Source of the DNA: JBDSZL01 sp039925145
GTDB taxonomy: Bacteria > Acidobacteriota > Vicinamibacteria > Vicinamibacterales > SCN-69-37
Direction of reading: 5' to 3'
DNA: 64,000 bases
Assembly: GCA_039925145.1 (NCBI GenBank)
Contig: JBDSZL010000073.1
Location: forward strand, 1 to 64,000
This document shows, one piece after another, positions 26,705 through 35,862 of the stretch (its first letter is position 1; each line of letters begins with the position of its first letter). Both the position numbers and the translations under genes were made by a program. Below the pieces are notes generated by a model. The model was not told the DNA's origin, searched no databases, and worked only from the letters and a program-made list of their open reading frames with translations.

Positions 26705-26874
26705 GCCCGTCTGGTGGCGATGTCGTCACAGGTGCGGCGTCGAACAGGGGCTGATGAGGCCTGGCCGGCCCAACACCTCCACATGTGGCACGCGCGACGC
26801 TGCCCTGGCCGCAGGCGCGCGGCACGCGCCTGCGATCCCCTATAGATGGACATGGCGGCGCGGCGATCGACCGA

Positions 26875-27855
26875 CTAACTGCGCCGATCGCGCTTGCCGC
26901 GTGTGCCGACCGCGGGACGGCGCGCCAGAGGTCCGCTCGGCCTGTGGCCAGGTGTGCGGCGATCGCGCGACGAGCCGTCGCGTGCCGGGCGCGGCGCCTT
27001 CGCCTTGGCCCGGACACCAGAGCGCCGACTATCAGCTCGCGCGGTGCCGGTCCGAGGCACCGGTGGCATCGGTTTCGGCATCGTCGTTCTGCGTCCGGTG
27101 GTTGCCGGACGGGCCGGCCCAGCTGGGTCCATCAACTCGCGCACCTCGGCCGGTGTCAGATCGCGAATCTGCCCCGGCTTGATGTTGCGGTCGGTCAGCG
27201 GGCCGATATGCGTGCGCCGCAGTCGCTCCACGGGATGCGCAATGGCATCGCACATGTGGCGAACCTGCCGGTTACGACCTTCGCGCAGTGTGATCTGGAG
27301 AAACGCCTGGGGCCCGTCGCGTGATTCAATCACCCGCAGCAGCCGCACCTCCGCTGGCAGCGTGCGCCTTCCGTCGATGAGGATCCCCTGGCGCAGGCGC
27401 TCCAGATCCCTGTCGTCCGGCACCCCAGTCACGTGGGCTTCGTAGGTGCGCGGCATCTCGTAACGCGGGTGGGTCACCCGCTCGGCGAATTCCCCGTCGT
27501 TGGTCAGCAGGATGAGCCCTTCGGACTCGTAGTCGAGCCGTCCGACCGGATAGAAATACCCCCGGATGCCCGCCGTCGCCAGCAAATCGATCACCGTCTT
27601 CCGGCGGTGCGGATCCGACCGGGTGCTCACGACTCCGGCCGGCTTGTACATCAGGAGGTAACGGCGGTCACCGCCCGTCTTGAGCCGCCGACCGTCAACC
27701 CGCACATCGTCGCGCTCCGGGTTCGCCTTTGTGCCGAGCTCGGTCACGACCTGGCCGTTCAGTTCTACCCGACCCTGACGGATCAGATCGTCGGCCAGGC
27801 GGCGCGACGAGACGCCGCACTGCGACAGCAGCTTGTTCAGACGGATATCAGGCAT
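26875..27855 (-). CDS. rluB: 23S rRNA pseudouridine synthase, RluB/RsuA family
   Basis: A 326-residue enzyme that isomerises uridine in rRNA. An N-terminal S4 RNA-binding domain (about 3-50, RLNKLLSQCGVSSRRLADDL) is followed by the catalytic domain with Asp108 in GRLDYESEGLILLTNDG and the RLREGRNRQVRHMC-like stretch (TLREGRNRQVRHMC). The last 75 residues are a Pro/Arg/Lys-rich tail, common in RluB. ATG 27855 is the family start; the longer frame upstream is not supported. It is the last gene in the uvrC-to-rluB run and follows scpB, the usual partner order. Confidence 0.94.
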   Translation of the reverse strand: MPDIRLNKLLSQCGVSSRRLADDLIRQGRVELNGQVVTELGTKANPERDDVRVDGRRLKTGGDRRYLLMYKPAGVVSTRSDPHRRKTVIDLLATAGIRGYFYPVGRLDYESEGLILLTNDGEFAERVTHPRYEMPRTYEAHVTGVPDDRDLERLRQGILIDGRRTLPAEVRLLRVIESRDGPQAFLQITLREGRNRQVRHMCDAIAHPVERLRRTHIGPLTDRNIKPGQIRDLTPAEVRELMDPAGPARPATTGRRTTMPKPMPPVPRTGTARADSRRSGVRAKAKAPRPARDGSSRDRRTPGHRPSGPLARRPAVGTRGKRDRRS

Positions 27856-27928
27856 GGAATCTATCGGTGAGGCGGCGTGAACCGTGGCACCGCATGTGGG
27901 GTGCTGCGGGGTCGGCGAATGACGATCT

Positions 27929-28576
27929 TCAGTGTACGGCTCCGCCGGGATCGACGTCCGGATCGACGAACTCGCCGCTCCCGTCTTCCTGGGGCTCGGG
28001 ATCGAATGGCAGCGCATTCTGTGGTGCCGGCTCGGTCACCGCCGACGGCAGATCGAACCCGAGCAGCTCGGACATGTCCTCGACCTTCGGCAGGTCGCTC
28101 AAATCGTTGAGGCCGAACCGATCGAGGAAGTCGCGCGTCGTGCCGTAGAGAAAGGGCCGCCCCACCACCTGCTTGCGGCCGACGATCTTGATGAGCTTGC
28201 GCTCCATCAGCGTGCCCACGACTCCGGCCGCGTTGACGCCCCGGACATCCGTGATCTCTGGCGCCGTGATCGGCTGCTTGTACGCGATGACCGCCAGGGT
28301 CTCGAGCGCGGCGACCGAGAGCTTCTGGGTCGTGCGCTCGTGAAAGAGCCGGCGCACCCACTCGTGCAATTCGGGTCGGGTGACGATCTGATATCCGCCG
28401 GCGACCTCGACGAGTTGCAGCCCACCCGGCGCGTCGTATTCCGCCTTGAGACTGTCGATCGCCGCGGCGATCTCGTCGGCGGTCTCGGTGTCGAGCAGTT
28501 TCGAGAGCGCTTTGGTGGAAACAGGATCGGGCGAGGCGAATATCAGCGCTTCGATGATGGCTTTGAGGTCAGACAT
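27929..28576 (-). CDS. scpB: Segregation and condensation protein B
   Basis: A 215-residue SMC-complex subunit with two winged-helix domains. Family motifs are LKAIIEALIFASPDPVSTKA at the N-terminus, then RLFHERTTQKLSVAALETLA, VIAYKQPITAPEI and VGRPFLYGTTRDFLDRFGL. An acidic tail of about 35 residues follows. It works with ScpA and SMC in chromosome condensation. It starts 24 bp after scpA. Confidence 0.95.
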   Translation of the reverse strand: MSDLKAIIEALIFASPDPVSTKALSKLLDTETADEIAAAIDSLKAEYDAPGGLQLVEVAGGYQIVTRPELHEWVRRLFHERTTQKLSVAALETLAVIAYKQPITAPEITDVRGVNAAGVVGTLMERKLIKIVGRKQVVGRPFLYGTTRDFLDRFGLNDLSDLPKVEDMSELLGFDLPSAVTEPAPQNALPFDPEPQEDGSGEFVDPDVDPGGAVH

Positions 28577-28600
28577 AGGGACAGCGATGCTCCGGCTACT

Positions 28601-29398
28601 CTAGCTGGTCTCGCCGAACGGGGCACCGTCGAGCCGCTCCCGGCGGTAGACACGGATGGGACCGCAGGCCCCCTGCTGAAACACGCGGACGCGCTTCAGG
28701 CGAATAAGCTCGAGCACGGCGAGAAACGTAACGATCATGCCGGCGCGCGTCTGCACGTCGGCAAACAGCTCGTCGAAGCCGCAGGCTTCGGTGGTCGACA
28801 GCCGGGCCAGCAGCTGCTCGATGCGCGTCTCAATCGACATCTGCTCTGGCGGGAGCAGAACCTGTGGCCGGCGACGGGCGCGTTCGAGCACCTGCCGAAA
28901 TGCCGCCATGAGGCTGAACAAATCGACTTCGATTTCCGGCTCCGGCGCTTCGCCGACGACATCGGCGATCCGTTCGTCGGGCCGGCCCCACTGGGCGCTG
29001 CGCTCGATTTCCTTTTCGTGCAGCAGCTCGGCCGCCGCCTTGAACCGCTGATGCTCGATGAGGCGCCGCACGAGCGCTTCGCGGGGATCCTCCTCGGGAT
29101 CGTCCTGGGTCGGGTCGGGACGCGGCAGGAGTGTGCGGGACTTGATGTGGATGAGCGTTGCGGCCATCACGAGAAACTCGCCCGCGAGATCGAGGTTCAG
29201 CTCGGCCAGCAGGTCGAGGTAGTCGAGATACTGCTTGGTAACGAGCGCGATGGGGATGTCGTAGATGTCGACTTCGTGCTTCTTGATCAGATGGAGCAGC
29301 AGGTCGAGCGGGCCTTCGAAATTCTGCAGCCGGACCGGGTAGTCGTCGAGAATCGACTCGAACCCGGGATGCTGGGGCTGATCGGGGAGAGCGGCCAT
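28601..29398 (-). CDS. scpA: Segregation and condensation protein A
   Basis: A 265-residue kleisin that bridges the SMC heads. N-terminal motif YPVRLQNFEGPLDLLLHLIK with VDIYDIPIALVTKQYLDYL, then FLVMAATLIHIKSRTLLP, and a C-terminal winged helix (IVTFLAVLELIRLKRVRVFQ). Its ATG overlaps the trpS stop by one base, so the pair is tightly coupled, followed by scpB. Confidence 0.96.
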   Translation of the reverse strand: MAALPDQPQHPGFESILDDYPVRLQNFEGPLDLLLHLIKKHEVDIYDIPIALVTKQYLDYLDLLAELNLDLAGEFLVMAATLIHIKSRTLLPRPDPTQDDPEEDPREALVRRLIEHQRFKAAAELLHEKEIERSAQWGRPDERIADVVGEAPEPEIEVDLFSLMAAFRQVLERARRRPQVLLPPEQMSIETRIEQLLARLSTTEACGFDELFADVQTRAGMIVTFLAVLELIRLKRVRVFQQGACGPIRVYRRERLDGAPFGETS

Positions 29399-30402
29399 CA
29401 GTAGCGCAGCCTCACGGCATCGCGTACCCGCGCCATGGTCTCCTGTGCCACGACCCGTGCGCGGCGGGATCCCTCGATGAGCACATCGCGCAGATACCCA
29501 GGACGCGCCCGTGCCGCGTCGCGCCGCGCACGCAGCGGATCGAGCATCGCATTGATGGCGCCGGCGAGCTTCGTCTTCACCTCGACATCGCCGACCTTGC
29601 CGGCGCGGTAGCGCGTCTTCAGGTCGTCGACTTCCTCCCGATTGGGATTGAACGCGTCGTGGTAGACGAACACCGGGTTCCCTTCGACGGTACCCGGCAC
29701 ATCGGCACGTACACGTTTGGGATCCGTGTACATCTGGCGCACCTTCTTGAGCACGACATCGGGCGTGTCAGACAGGTCGATGGTGTTCCCGTAACTCTTG
29801 CTCATCTTCCGATTGTCGAGTCCTGGTAACCGGGGCGTGGGCGTCAGGAGCGCCTGCGGCTCGACGAGCGTATCGCCATAGAGATTGTTGAACCGCCGCA
29901 CCACTTCTCGAGACAGCTCGAGATGCGGCACCTGGTCCTCGCCGACGGGCACCACGTCGGCGTCGTAGATCACCACATCCGCCGTCTGCAGCAGGGGGTA
30001 GCCCAGAAACCCCAGGTTCGACAGGTCCTTCTCGGACAGCTGCTCGATCTGTTCCTTATAGGTCGGGACGCGCTCGAGCCACGACACCGGCGTGATCATC
30101 TGCAGCAGCAGATACAGCTCCGCGTGCTCTGGCACGAGTGACTGGACGAACAGCACGCTGCGCTCCGGGTCGACGCCGGCGCCAATCCAGTCGGCCGCGT
30201 TGTCGATCGCGTAGCCGCTGATGGCGCTCGTCGACGCGTACTCACTCGTGAGCGCGTGCCAGTCGGCCACGAAATAGAACGCGTCGTAGTCCTGCTGCAG
30301 GCGTTCCCAATTGTGCAAGGCGCCGACCAGATGCCCCAGATGGAGCTGTCCGGTGGGCCGCATCCCGGAGACGACCCGCGGCCGCCGCCCTACAGCAACC
30401 AT
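29398..30402 (-). CDS. trpS: Tryptophanyl-tRNA synthetase
   Basis: A 334-residue class I synthetase charging tRNA-Trp. The HIGH motif is HLGH at residues 21-24 after RPTGQL, and KMSKSYGN lies near residue 196. VPVGEDQVPHLELSREVVRR is a TrpS hallmark. It overlaps the M50 protease gene by 13 bp at its start and scpA by 1 bp at its end. Length fits bacterial TrpS. Confidence 0.97.
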   Translation of the reverse strand: MVAVGRRPRVVSGMRPTGQLHLGHLVGALHNWERLQQDYDAFYFVADWHALTSEYASTSAISGYAIDNAADWIGAGVDPERSVLFVQSLVPEHAELYLLLQMITPVSWLERVPTYKEQIEQLSEKDLSNLGFLGYPLLQTADVVIYDADVVPVGEDQVPHLELSREVVRRFNNLYGDTLVEPQALLTPTPRLPGLDNRKMSKSYGNTIDLSDTPDVVLKKVRQMYTDPKRVRADVPGTVEGNPVFVYHDAFNPNREEVDDLKTRYRAGKVGDVEVKTKLAGAINAMLDPLRARRDAARARPGYLRDVLIEGSRRARVVAQETMARVRDAVRLRY

Positions 30403-31037
30403 CGCAGCACCTGATGCTGAATGGGAAACAGGACGTAGCTGAAAAAGCCCGAGAACATCAGCACGTACACGATGGCGATACCGAACGGCCGCAGCCGGTC
30501 AATCAGTCGGCTGCCGGCTTCGGGCAACATACCGGCGAGCACGTTGCCGCCATCGAAGGGGGGCACGGGGATCATGTTGAACACCGCGAGCAGCACGTTC
30601 AGCCAGACGACGCTCGTCAGCATGTTCTCGGCGAAGGACGGATCGGCGGCGCCCGCGGGTACCAGGGTCTTGATAAGGACGGCGCCGGCCATGGCCAACA
30701 GGATGTTGCTGACGGGGCCGGCCAGAGCGACGATGGCAAAGTCTCGCCGCGGCGACTGCAGGAAATTCTGATTGACCGGCACCGGCTTGGCCCAACCGAT
30801 GAGCGGCCATCCCGAATACAGCGCGACGAGCGGCACGAGCACCGTGCCGATCCAATCGATGTGCACCAGCGGGTTCAGCGACAGGCGGCCGAGTTGGCGC
30901 GCGGTCGGGTCTCCCAGCTTGTCTGCGGTCCACGCGTGAGCGGCTTCGTGGAACGACAGAGACAGGATTAAGACGACGAACAGCGGAAGGACGAGTTGCA
31001 GGGAGGCCAAGCGCAATAAGACTTTAGCACGCGTCAA
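30390..31037 (-). CDS. M50 (site-2-protease-like) membrane metalloprotease
   Basis: A 215-residue polytopic membrane protease. The zinc site HEAAH is at residues 30-34, and the third ligand Asp162 is in IPVPPFDGGN. At least four to five hydrophobic segments are seen, including LVLPLFVVLILSLSFHEAAH and SNILLAMAGAVLIKTL. Compact family members without a PDZ domain often sit beside trpS and scpA, as here. It may process regulatory membrane proteins, but the substrate is unknown. Confidence 0.92.
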   Translation of the reverse strand: MTRAKVLLRLASLQLVLPLFVVLILSLSFHEAAHAWTADKLGDPTARQLGRLSLNPLVHIDWIGTVLVPLVALYSGWPLIGWAKPVPVNQNFLQSPRRDFAIVALAGPVSNILLAMAGAVLIKTLVPAGAADPSFAENMLTSVVWLNVLLAVFNMIPVPPFDGGNVLAGMLPEAGSRLIDRLRPFGIAIVYVLMFSGFFSYVLFPIQHQVLRWLL

Positions 31038-31107
31038 CGGACGGCCCGGCGCCCGGGGCCGAAGGTTCGCTCGCTTCAGGGCGCATCGGACACGCCAGAG
31101 TCAACGG

Positions 31108-33006
31108 TCAGCCGCCGAAGTGCGTCAGCACGGCTGCGGCCGCCTTTGCGCCAACGACCACCTCGAGGTCCGCGCGGCTGGCGCGCCGGACGCCGGCGAC
31201 CGATCCAAATGCCGTCAGCAGTTGATTGCGGCGTCTGGCGCCGATTCCCGGAATCTCATCCAGCTCCGATCGAAGGTCACGCATCGTCCTCGCCCGGCGG
31301 TGGAAGGTGACGGCAAACCGGTGTGCTTCGTCGCGGATGCGCTGCAACAGTCGAAGTGCGGGTGATTCTGGTGCCAGTGCGATGCCTTCGACGCGGTCGC
31401 GCGTGAAGAGCAACTCTTCCTGCTTGGCAATCCCCACGGCAATCAGCCGTTCGAGTCCGACTTCGGCCAGCGCGTCGTAGGCAGCCGTGAGTTGCCCCTT
31501 CCCGCCGTCGATCAACACCAGGTCCGGATAGGGCCCCCCCTGCTCCAGGAGCCGACGGTAGCGGCGTAGCACCACCTGGCGCATGGAAGCGAAGTCATCG
31601 AGGATGACCTCGGCCGGTCTGCCGGCATGCGACACCGGCGCACGGCCGGCGACGGCCTGCGCGCCCGCGCCACGAATGCGAAATTTGCGGTAGTCGCTGC
31701 GACGCATCCGTCCCTCGAGAGCGACCACCATCGAGGCCACCGTGTCCCGTCCCTGTAGCGTCGAGATATCGAAGCATTCGATTCGCTTGGGGAGCGCCGG
31801 CAGATTCAGCACCGATCGCAGCGTCTCGAGCGCCTCGTACGCGGTCGATGCGCCCTCGCCGAAATGGGACTGATATGCGAGCGTCGCATTGCGCACGACC
31901 AGGTCGAGCAGGCCTCGTTTGTCGCCGCGGCGCGGCACAGAGATGCGGACGCGCCGTTCGGCGACCTGCGACAGCCACGATTCGAGTGCCGCCACGTCGT
32001 CGGGATGCAGATCAACGGGCACGTGCACTTCGGGAGGGGCCGGCCGATCGGCGTAGAACTGCTGGATCGCGGCGGTCAACACCGACGCGGTCTCGTCTGC
32101 GGGCACCTCTTCAGCGATCGTGTCGGCTCTCTCTTCACGTCGCTCGTCGCTCACGAGCTCGAGTCGATCCACCACGCGTCCGCGGCGCACCTGGAAAATC
32201 TGCACCATGGCCCCGAGCGCGCCGATCTTCACCCCGAACGCGTCACGGTCCCCCATCCCCGGGGTCTCCACGTTGTTGCGCCGGTCACGCAGGGTCTCGA
32301 CCGTGCGCACCGCGTCACGAAGCTGCGCCGCGCGTTCGAAACGCTCTTCATCGGCCGCCTGCGTCATCTCGCCGCGCAGGCTCTCCAGCAGTTCGTCCTG
32401 GCGCCCCTCGAGCAGCAACTGCGCCTGGTCGACGCCGTGCCGATACTGTTCGATCGTGCAGATCGATTCGACGCACGGAGCGAGACATCGCTTGATGTCA
32501 TATTCCAGGCACGGCCTGCCCCGCTTGCCGTCGATGATCTCGTTGCAGGAGCGGATGCCAAAGAGTCGATGGGCCAGCGACATCGTTCGTCGGGCCACTG
32601 CCGCGGGCATGAATGGGCCGGCATACACGTTGCCATCGCGCTCGACCCGGCGAGCGACGAGCAGTCGCGGCGCGTGTTCGGCCGTCGTCAGCTGCAGGTA
32701 CGGATACGTCTTGTCGTCGCGCAGCAGGATGTTGAATCGCGGGTTGCGCTGCTTGATGAGCCGGTTCTCGAGCGCCAGTGCCTCCACCACCGAGTCGGTG
32801 ACGATGACCTCGAGAGCCGTGGCATCACGCAGGAGCGCGTCGATGCGCGGACTGGTGCCCCACGCGGCGAGATAGCTGCGGACGCGGTCGCGCAATACCC
32901 GCGCCTTGCCCACGTACAAGGTTTCGCCCGAGGCGCCGAGATAGATGTAGACGCCGGGTTGTTCGGGCAACCGGGCGATCTGCCCCTTGAGATCCTGAAT
33001 GGCCAT
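31108..33006 (-). CDS. uvrC: Excinuclease ABC subunit C
   Basis: A 632-residue nuclease that makes both incisions in nucleotide excision repair. N-terminal GIY-YIG domain (GVYIYLGASGETLYVGKARV), UVR segment (about 205-240), the RNase H-like C-terminal nuclease with CFDISTLQGRDTVASMVV and LVLIDGGKGQLTAA, and a final helix-hairpin-helix (EIPGIGARRRNQLLTAFGSV). Its start overlaps the first possible start of the divergent phosphatidyltransferase by 8 bp. uvrA is about 6 kb away. Confidence 0.97.
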   Translation of the reverse strand: MAIQDLKGQIARLPEQPGVYIYLGASGETLYVGKARVLRDRVRSYLAAWGTSPRIDALLRDATALEVIVTDSVVEALALENRLIKQRNPRFNILLRDDKTYPYLQLTTAEHAPRLLVARRVERDGNVYAGPFMPAAVARRTMSLAHRLFGIRSCNEIIDGKRGRPCLEYDIKRCLAPCVESICTIEQYRHGVDQAQLLLEGRQDELLESLRGEMTQAADEERFERAAQLRDAVRTVETLRDRRNNVETPGMGDRDAFGVKIGALGAMVQIFQVRRGRVVDRLELVSDERREERADTIAEEVPADETASVLTAAIQQFYADRPAPPEVHVPVDLHPDDVAALESWLSQVAERRVRISVPRRGDKRGLLDLVVRNATLAYQSHFGEGASTAYEALETLRSVLNLPALPKRIECFDISTLQGRDTVASMVVALEGRMRRSDYRKFRIRGAGAQAVAGRAPVSHAGRPAEVILDDFASMRQVVLRRYRRLLEQGGPYPDLVLIDGGKGQLTAAYDALAEVGLERLIAVGIAKQEELLFTRDRVEGIALAPESPALRLLQRIRDEAHRFAVTFHRRARTMRDLRSELDEIPGIGARRRNQLLTAFGSVAGVRRASRADLEVVVGAKAAAAVLTHFGG

Positions 33007-33889
33007 GGGCTACGATTGCGCGCTGTCCTGGCGAGTTGCGCCGCGCGCATTCCGGCGCGCGGGCCTGACTGTCCTGACTTCCCTGACCCCTGTGACTTTC
33101 ACTGGCGCTATCGGCCGAGTGTGCAATTACCCGCTCCGGCTGATCATCGCCGTGTGCGTCGCGCTGCGGATCCATCCGAATCTTCTCACGTTCATCGGGC
33201 TGCTCATCAACGTGTGGGCCGGATGGGCCCTCGCCCGAGGACACTTCCTCACGGCCGGCGGCATCATTATCGTCGCCAACATCTTCGACTTCATCGACGG
33301 CAAGGTGGCGATCGAGAGCGGCGCGGTGAGCGAATTCGGCGGGTTCTGGGATTCCGTCATCGACCGCTTCTCCGACCTCGCGCTCTCGGTCGGCCTGATT
33401 GCACTCTACTCGTCGCATCATCGTACCGACTACGTGCTCATCACCGCGGTGGCCATGGTGTTCGCCACCATGACGAGCTACACGCGCGCAAGGGCCGAGT
33501 CGTTGATCCCGCGCTGCAAGGTCGGGTTCATGGAGCGGCCCGAGCGTATCGTGCTCTTCATGATCGGCGCCTTCACCAACCGGATGGCCGCCGTCATGTG
33601 GGTCATCGGTGTTCTATCGATCGTCACCGTCATCAATCGCATCCACTACACGTATCTCGAGCTCAGCGGCAAGCCCCAGCCCCGCCGCAGCGGTCCGCTC
33701 GGCTGGTTCGTGCGGGCGTTCTACTGGACCGACGATCGGGCTACGCTCGCCTACGACCTCTGGGTGATTGCGATTCTGGCGTTCGTCTGGCTCACGCCGC
33801 CAGACTGGCTGGGCGATCCGATGGCCGTCGGCGGCCGGGGCTTCCTGCAGTGGCTGGGTGTCCAGATGAGATTGGGCGCTCCGTCCTGA
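32999..33889 (+). CDS. CDP-alcohol phosphatidyltransferase with altered motif
   Basis: Up to 296 residues; a membrane enzyme that joins a CDP-linked lipid to an alcohol in phospholipid synthesis. Several membrane helices follow residue 44. The family motif D-xx-DG-xx-AR-x8-G-xxx-D-xxx-D is present as D97, D100-G101, A104, G114, D118 and D122, but the Arg is replaced by Ile105. The start is uncertain: ATG 32999 overlaps uvrC and the first 30 residues are partly encoded by a degenerate 9-bp repeat; GTG 33092 is a credible alternative. Head-group specificity cannot be read. Confidence 0.85.
   Translation: MAMGYDCALSWRVAPRAFRRAGLTVLTSLTPVTFTGAIGRVCNYPLRLIIAVCVALRIHPNLLTFIGLLINVWAGWALARGHFLTAGGIIIVANIFDFIDGKVAIESGAVSEFGGFWDSVIDRFSDLALSVGLIALYSSHHRTDYVLITAVAMVFATMTSYTRARAESLIPRCKVGFMERPERIVLFMIGAFTNRMAAVMWVIGVLSIVTVINRIHYTYLELSGKPQPRRSGPLGWFVRAFYWTDDRATLAYDLWVIAILAFVWLTPPDWLGDPMAVGGRGFLQWLGVQMRLGAPS
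33064..33099. repeat. Degenerate 9-bp tandem repeat, four units
   Basis: Units CCTGACTGT, CCTGACTTC, CCTGACCCC and TGTGACTTT lie back to back at the uvrC / phosphatidyltransferase divergent junction. Confidence 0.5.
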
Positions 33890-33916
33890 CTCGGGGGAGA
33901 CCCTGGTCTCGTGACC

Positions 33917-34480
33917 CTACGCCCTTGACAGGTACTCGCCCGTTTCTGTGCTGATGCGGACAACGTCGCCGGTGTTGACGAAGGCAGGCACGTTGACCAC
34001 CAAGCCAGTCTCGAGGGTGGCGGGCTTGACCTGCGCCGCCGCGGTGGCCCCTTTTATGCCGGGCACCGTGTCGGTGACCTTCAGGTCGACCGTAGGCGCC
34101 AGCTGGATACCCACCGGCTCGGCTTCGTAGAACTCCACGCTGATTAACGCCTCGGGCAACAGGTAGAGCGCGTTGTCACCGAGCACCTCGTCGGTGAGAT
34201 GCACCTGTTCGTAACTCTCCGTGTTCATGAAATAGAACATGGCGCCATCCCGATACAGAAACTGCATCTGATGGTCGACCAGCCTGGCCCGCTCCACATC
34301 GTCTTCCGAACGGAACTTGTGGTCGAGCAGACGCCCCGACCGGACGTCGCGCATCTTGCAGAGAACATGGCCGCGCTTGTTCCCGGGCGTGATGTGGTGC
34401 AGTTCGAGAATCCGATAGAGGCCGCTTTGATGGCTGATCAACATGCCTTTGCGGAGACGGGTCGCTTGAATTGAACTCAT
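33917..34480 (-). CDS. efp: Elongation factor P
   Basis: A 187-residue translation factor that relieves stalling at proline runs. The three-domain length is normal, with the KOW-like N-terminal domain and a family C-terminus (VNVPAFVNTGDVVRISTETG, then EYLSRA). The loop that reaches the peptidyl-transferase centre reads TPGNKRGHV: Asn34 stands where E. coli has the beta-lysylated Lys, followed by Lys35 and Arg36. Modification is therefore uncertain. It is convergent with the phosphatidyltransferase gene (27 bp). A TACAAT at 34519-34514 could be a -10 box; no clear -35 is seen. Confidence 0.94.
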   Translation of the reverse strand: MSSIQATRLRKGMLISHQSGLYRILELHHITPGNKRGHVLCKMRDVRSGRLLDHKFRSEDDVERARLVDHQMQFLYRDGAMFYFMNTESYEQVHLTDEVLGDNALYLLPEALISVEFYEAEPVGIQLAPTVDLKVTDTVPGIKGATAAAQVKPATLETGLVVNVPAFVNTGDVVRISTETGEYLSRA

Positions 34481-34724
34481 ACGTGTGTGTCTACTGGCGG
34501 CCGAGAACTTCGTATTGTAGTGTAGTTATGAGGGGTCGGCGCTCCATCCCGACGGAGTACGTTCGGACGACGACGACCGCCCCAATCCGCGCGCTTGCGA
34601 TTCCGAACACTGACGCGGCAGAGCCGCCCAACACGCTCAGAAACACCGGTGACCGCACCCGGATCGATGCGACACGTCGGGTGCGAGGAGTGGCTCACCG
34701 CGTTCGGACCCCGGAGAGTAGCAA

Positions 34725-35402
34725 ATGATCAAGGTTCTTGTCGTTGATGACCACCCCATTGTTGTCGCCGGACTGCGACACCTGGTCGAAGATCAGGCAG
34801 ATATCGAAGTGGCGGCACATGCAGAGTCTGCGCGTGATGCCCTGCAGCAGAGCGCCGCCGTCGAGGCCGACCTCGTCGTACTCGACTTCGGACTCCCAGA
34901 CGCACATGGGCTGCAAGTGCTCCAGCAATTGAAGGAACAGGCACCTGCGCGACCGGTTCTGATTCTCAGCCCGTGGCGGGATCCCGATCTGGCCGTGCGG
35001 GCCATGCGCGCGGGCGCCGCCGGCTACCTCGGCAAGGAAAGTCCTACCGACGAAATCCTCGAAGCCATTCGCAAGGCAGCCGCCGGCCAGACACACGTCA
35101 ACGAGTGGCTGGCGGGCCAGCTCTCGACGGTTGGCGGCGCGTCGGCTCCGCCTCACACGCGCCTCTCAGGCCGCGAACAGGAGGTGTTCTTTCTGCTCGC
35201 CTCCGGCACGCGGTCAAAGGACATCGCCACGCGCCTGTCGCTCAGCGTGAAAACCGTCAGCACCTACCGCAGCCGTGTGCTCGACAAGCTGAAGGTGTCG
35301 ACCAACGCCGAACTGGGCGTCTATGCCGTTCGTCACGGGCTCCTCGACACGCCTCCGCAGGCCGTCCCCGACGACCAGGTCACCCCGCCGTCCCCGAGTT
35401 GA
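34725..35402 (+). CDS. NarL/LuxR-family response regulator
   Basis: A 225-residue DNA-binding regulator. Receiver with D8-D9, phospho-acceptor D54 in VVLDFGLPDAHG and K104 in GYLGKESP; C-terminal LuxR helix-turn-helix (about 146-210) with LSGREQEVFFLLASGTRSKD and SLSVKTVSTYRSRVLDKL. GGAGAG precedes the ATG. No kinase is adjacent, so it is an orphan in this window. hsp20 and htrA lie directly downstream on the same strand and may be targets, but this is inference. Confidence 0.94.
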   Translation: MIKVLVVDDHPIVVAGLRHLVEDQADIEVAAHAESARDALQQSAAVEADLVVLDFGLPDAHGLQVLQQLKEQAPARPVLILSPWRDPDLAVRAMRAGAAGYLGKESPTDEILEAIRKAAAGQTHVNEWLAGQLSTVGGASAPPHTRLSGREQEVFFLLASGTRSKDIATRLSLSVKTVSTYRSRVLDKLKVSTNAELGVYAVRHGLLDTPPQAVPDDQVTPPSPS

Positions 35403-35458
35403 GCGGCCGACCGCTCTCACGGCTCCAGTTGTGGCGACACTCAGGTAGGATTGAACTC

Positions 35459-35854
35459 ATGCCCTGGGATCCCCTCCGTGACCTGCTCACCATGCAGGAA
35501 CGGCTCGAAAGCCTGTTCGGGCGGGCCACGCCCGGCTGGGTCCCAGCCGTCGATCTCGCCGAGCTCGAGGATCGCTACGTCATGACGATCGAACTCCCGG
35601 GTCTCAGTCGCAAGGATGTGCAGCTGGACTATCTCGAGCCCGTGCTCACCATCCGGGGCACGAGGCCTGGCCAGGAGTGCTGTCCCGAGCGCTACCAACA
35701 GCTCGAACGCGGCCAGGGGCCGTTCTCGCGATCGTTCCGGTTCGCGGTCCCCGTCGTGGCCGACGGCATCAGCGCCGAGTTCGCCGACGGCATCCTCACC
35801 GTCATCGTGCCGAAGACGACCACCACCGGTCGCCATCGTATTGTCGTCGGATAA
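35459..35854 (+). CDS. Hsp20 small heat-shock protein
   Basis: A 131-residue alpha-crystallin-domain chaperone that holds unfolding proteins. The N-terminal region (MPWDPLRDLLTMQERLESLF) is short, the crystallin domain holds ELPGLSRKDVQLDYLEPVLT and the closing motif ADGILTVIVPK. ATG 35459 with AGGA upstream begins the conserved sequence; the longer open frame upstream is an overlap with the NarL gene. It ends 8 bp before htrA, so the two quality-control genes are probably co-transcribed. Confidence 0.92.
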   Translation: MPWDPLRDLLTMQERLESLFGRATPGWVPAVDLAELEDRYVMTIELPGLSRKDVQLDYLEPVLTIRGTRPGQECCPERYQQLERGQGPFSRSFRFAVPVVADGISAEFADGILTVIVPKTTTTGRHRIVVG

Positions 35855-35862
35855 CTGTCACC

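Noticed and set aside
34471..34728. 85-residue plus-strand ORF before the NarL-type gene
   Set aside because: No motif, no ribosome site, and it overlaps the efp start region.
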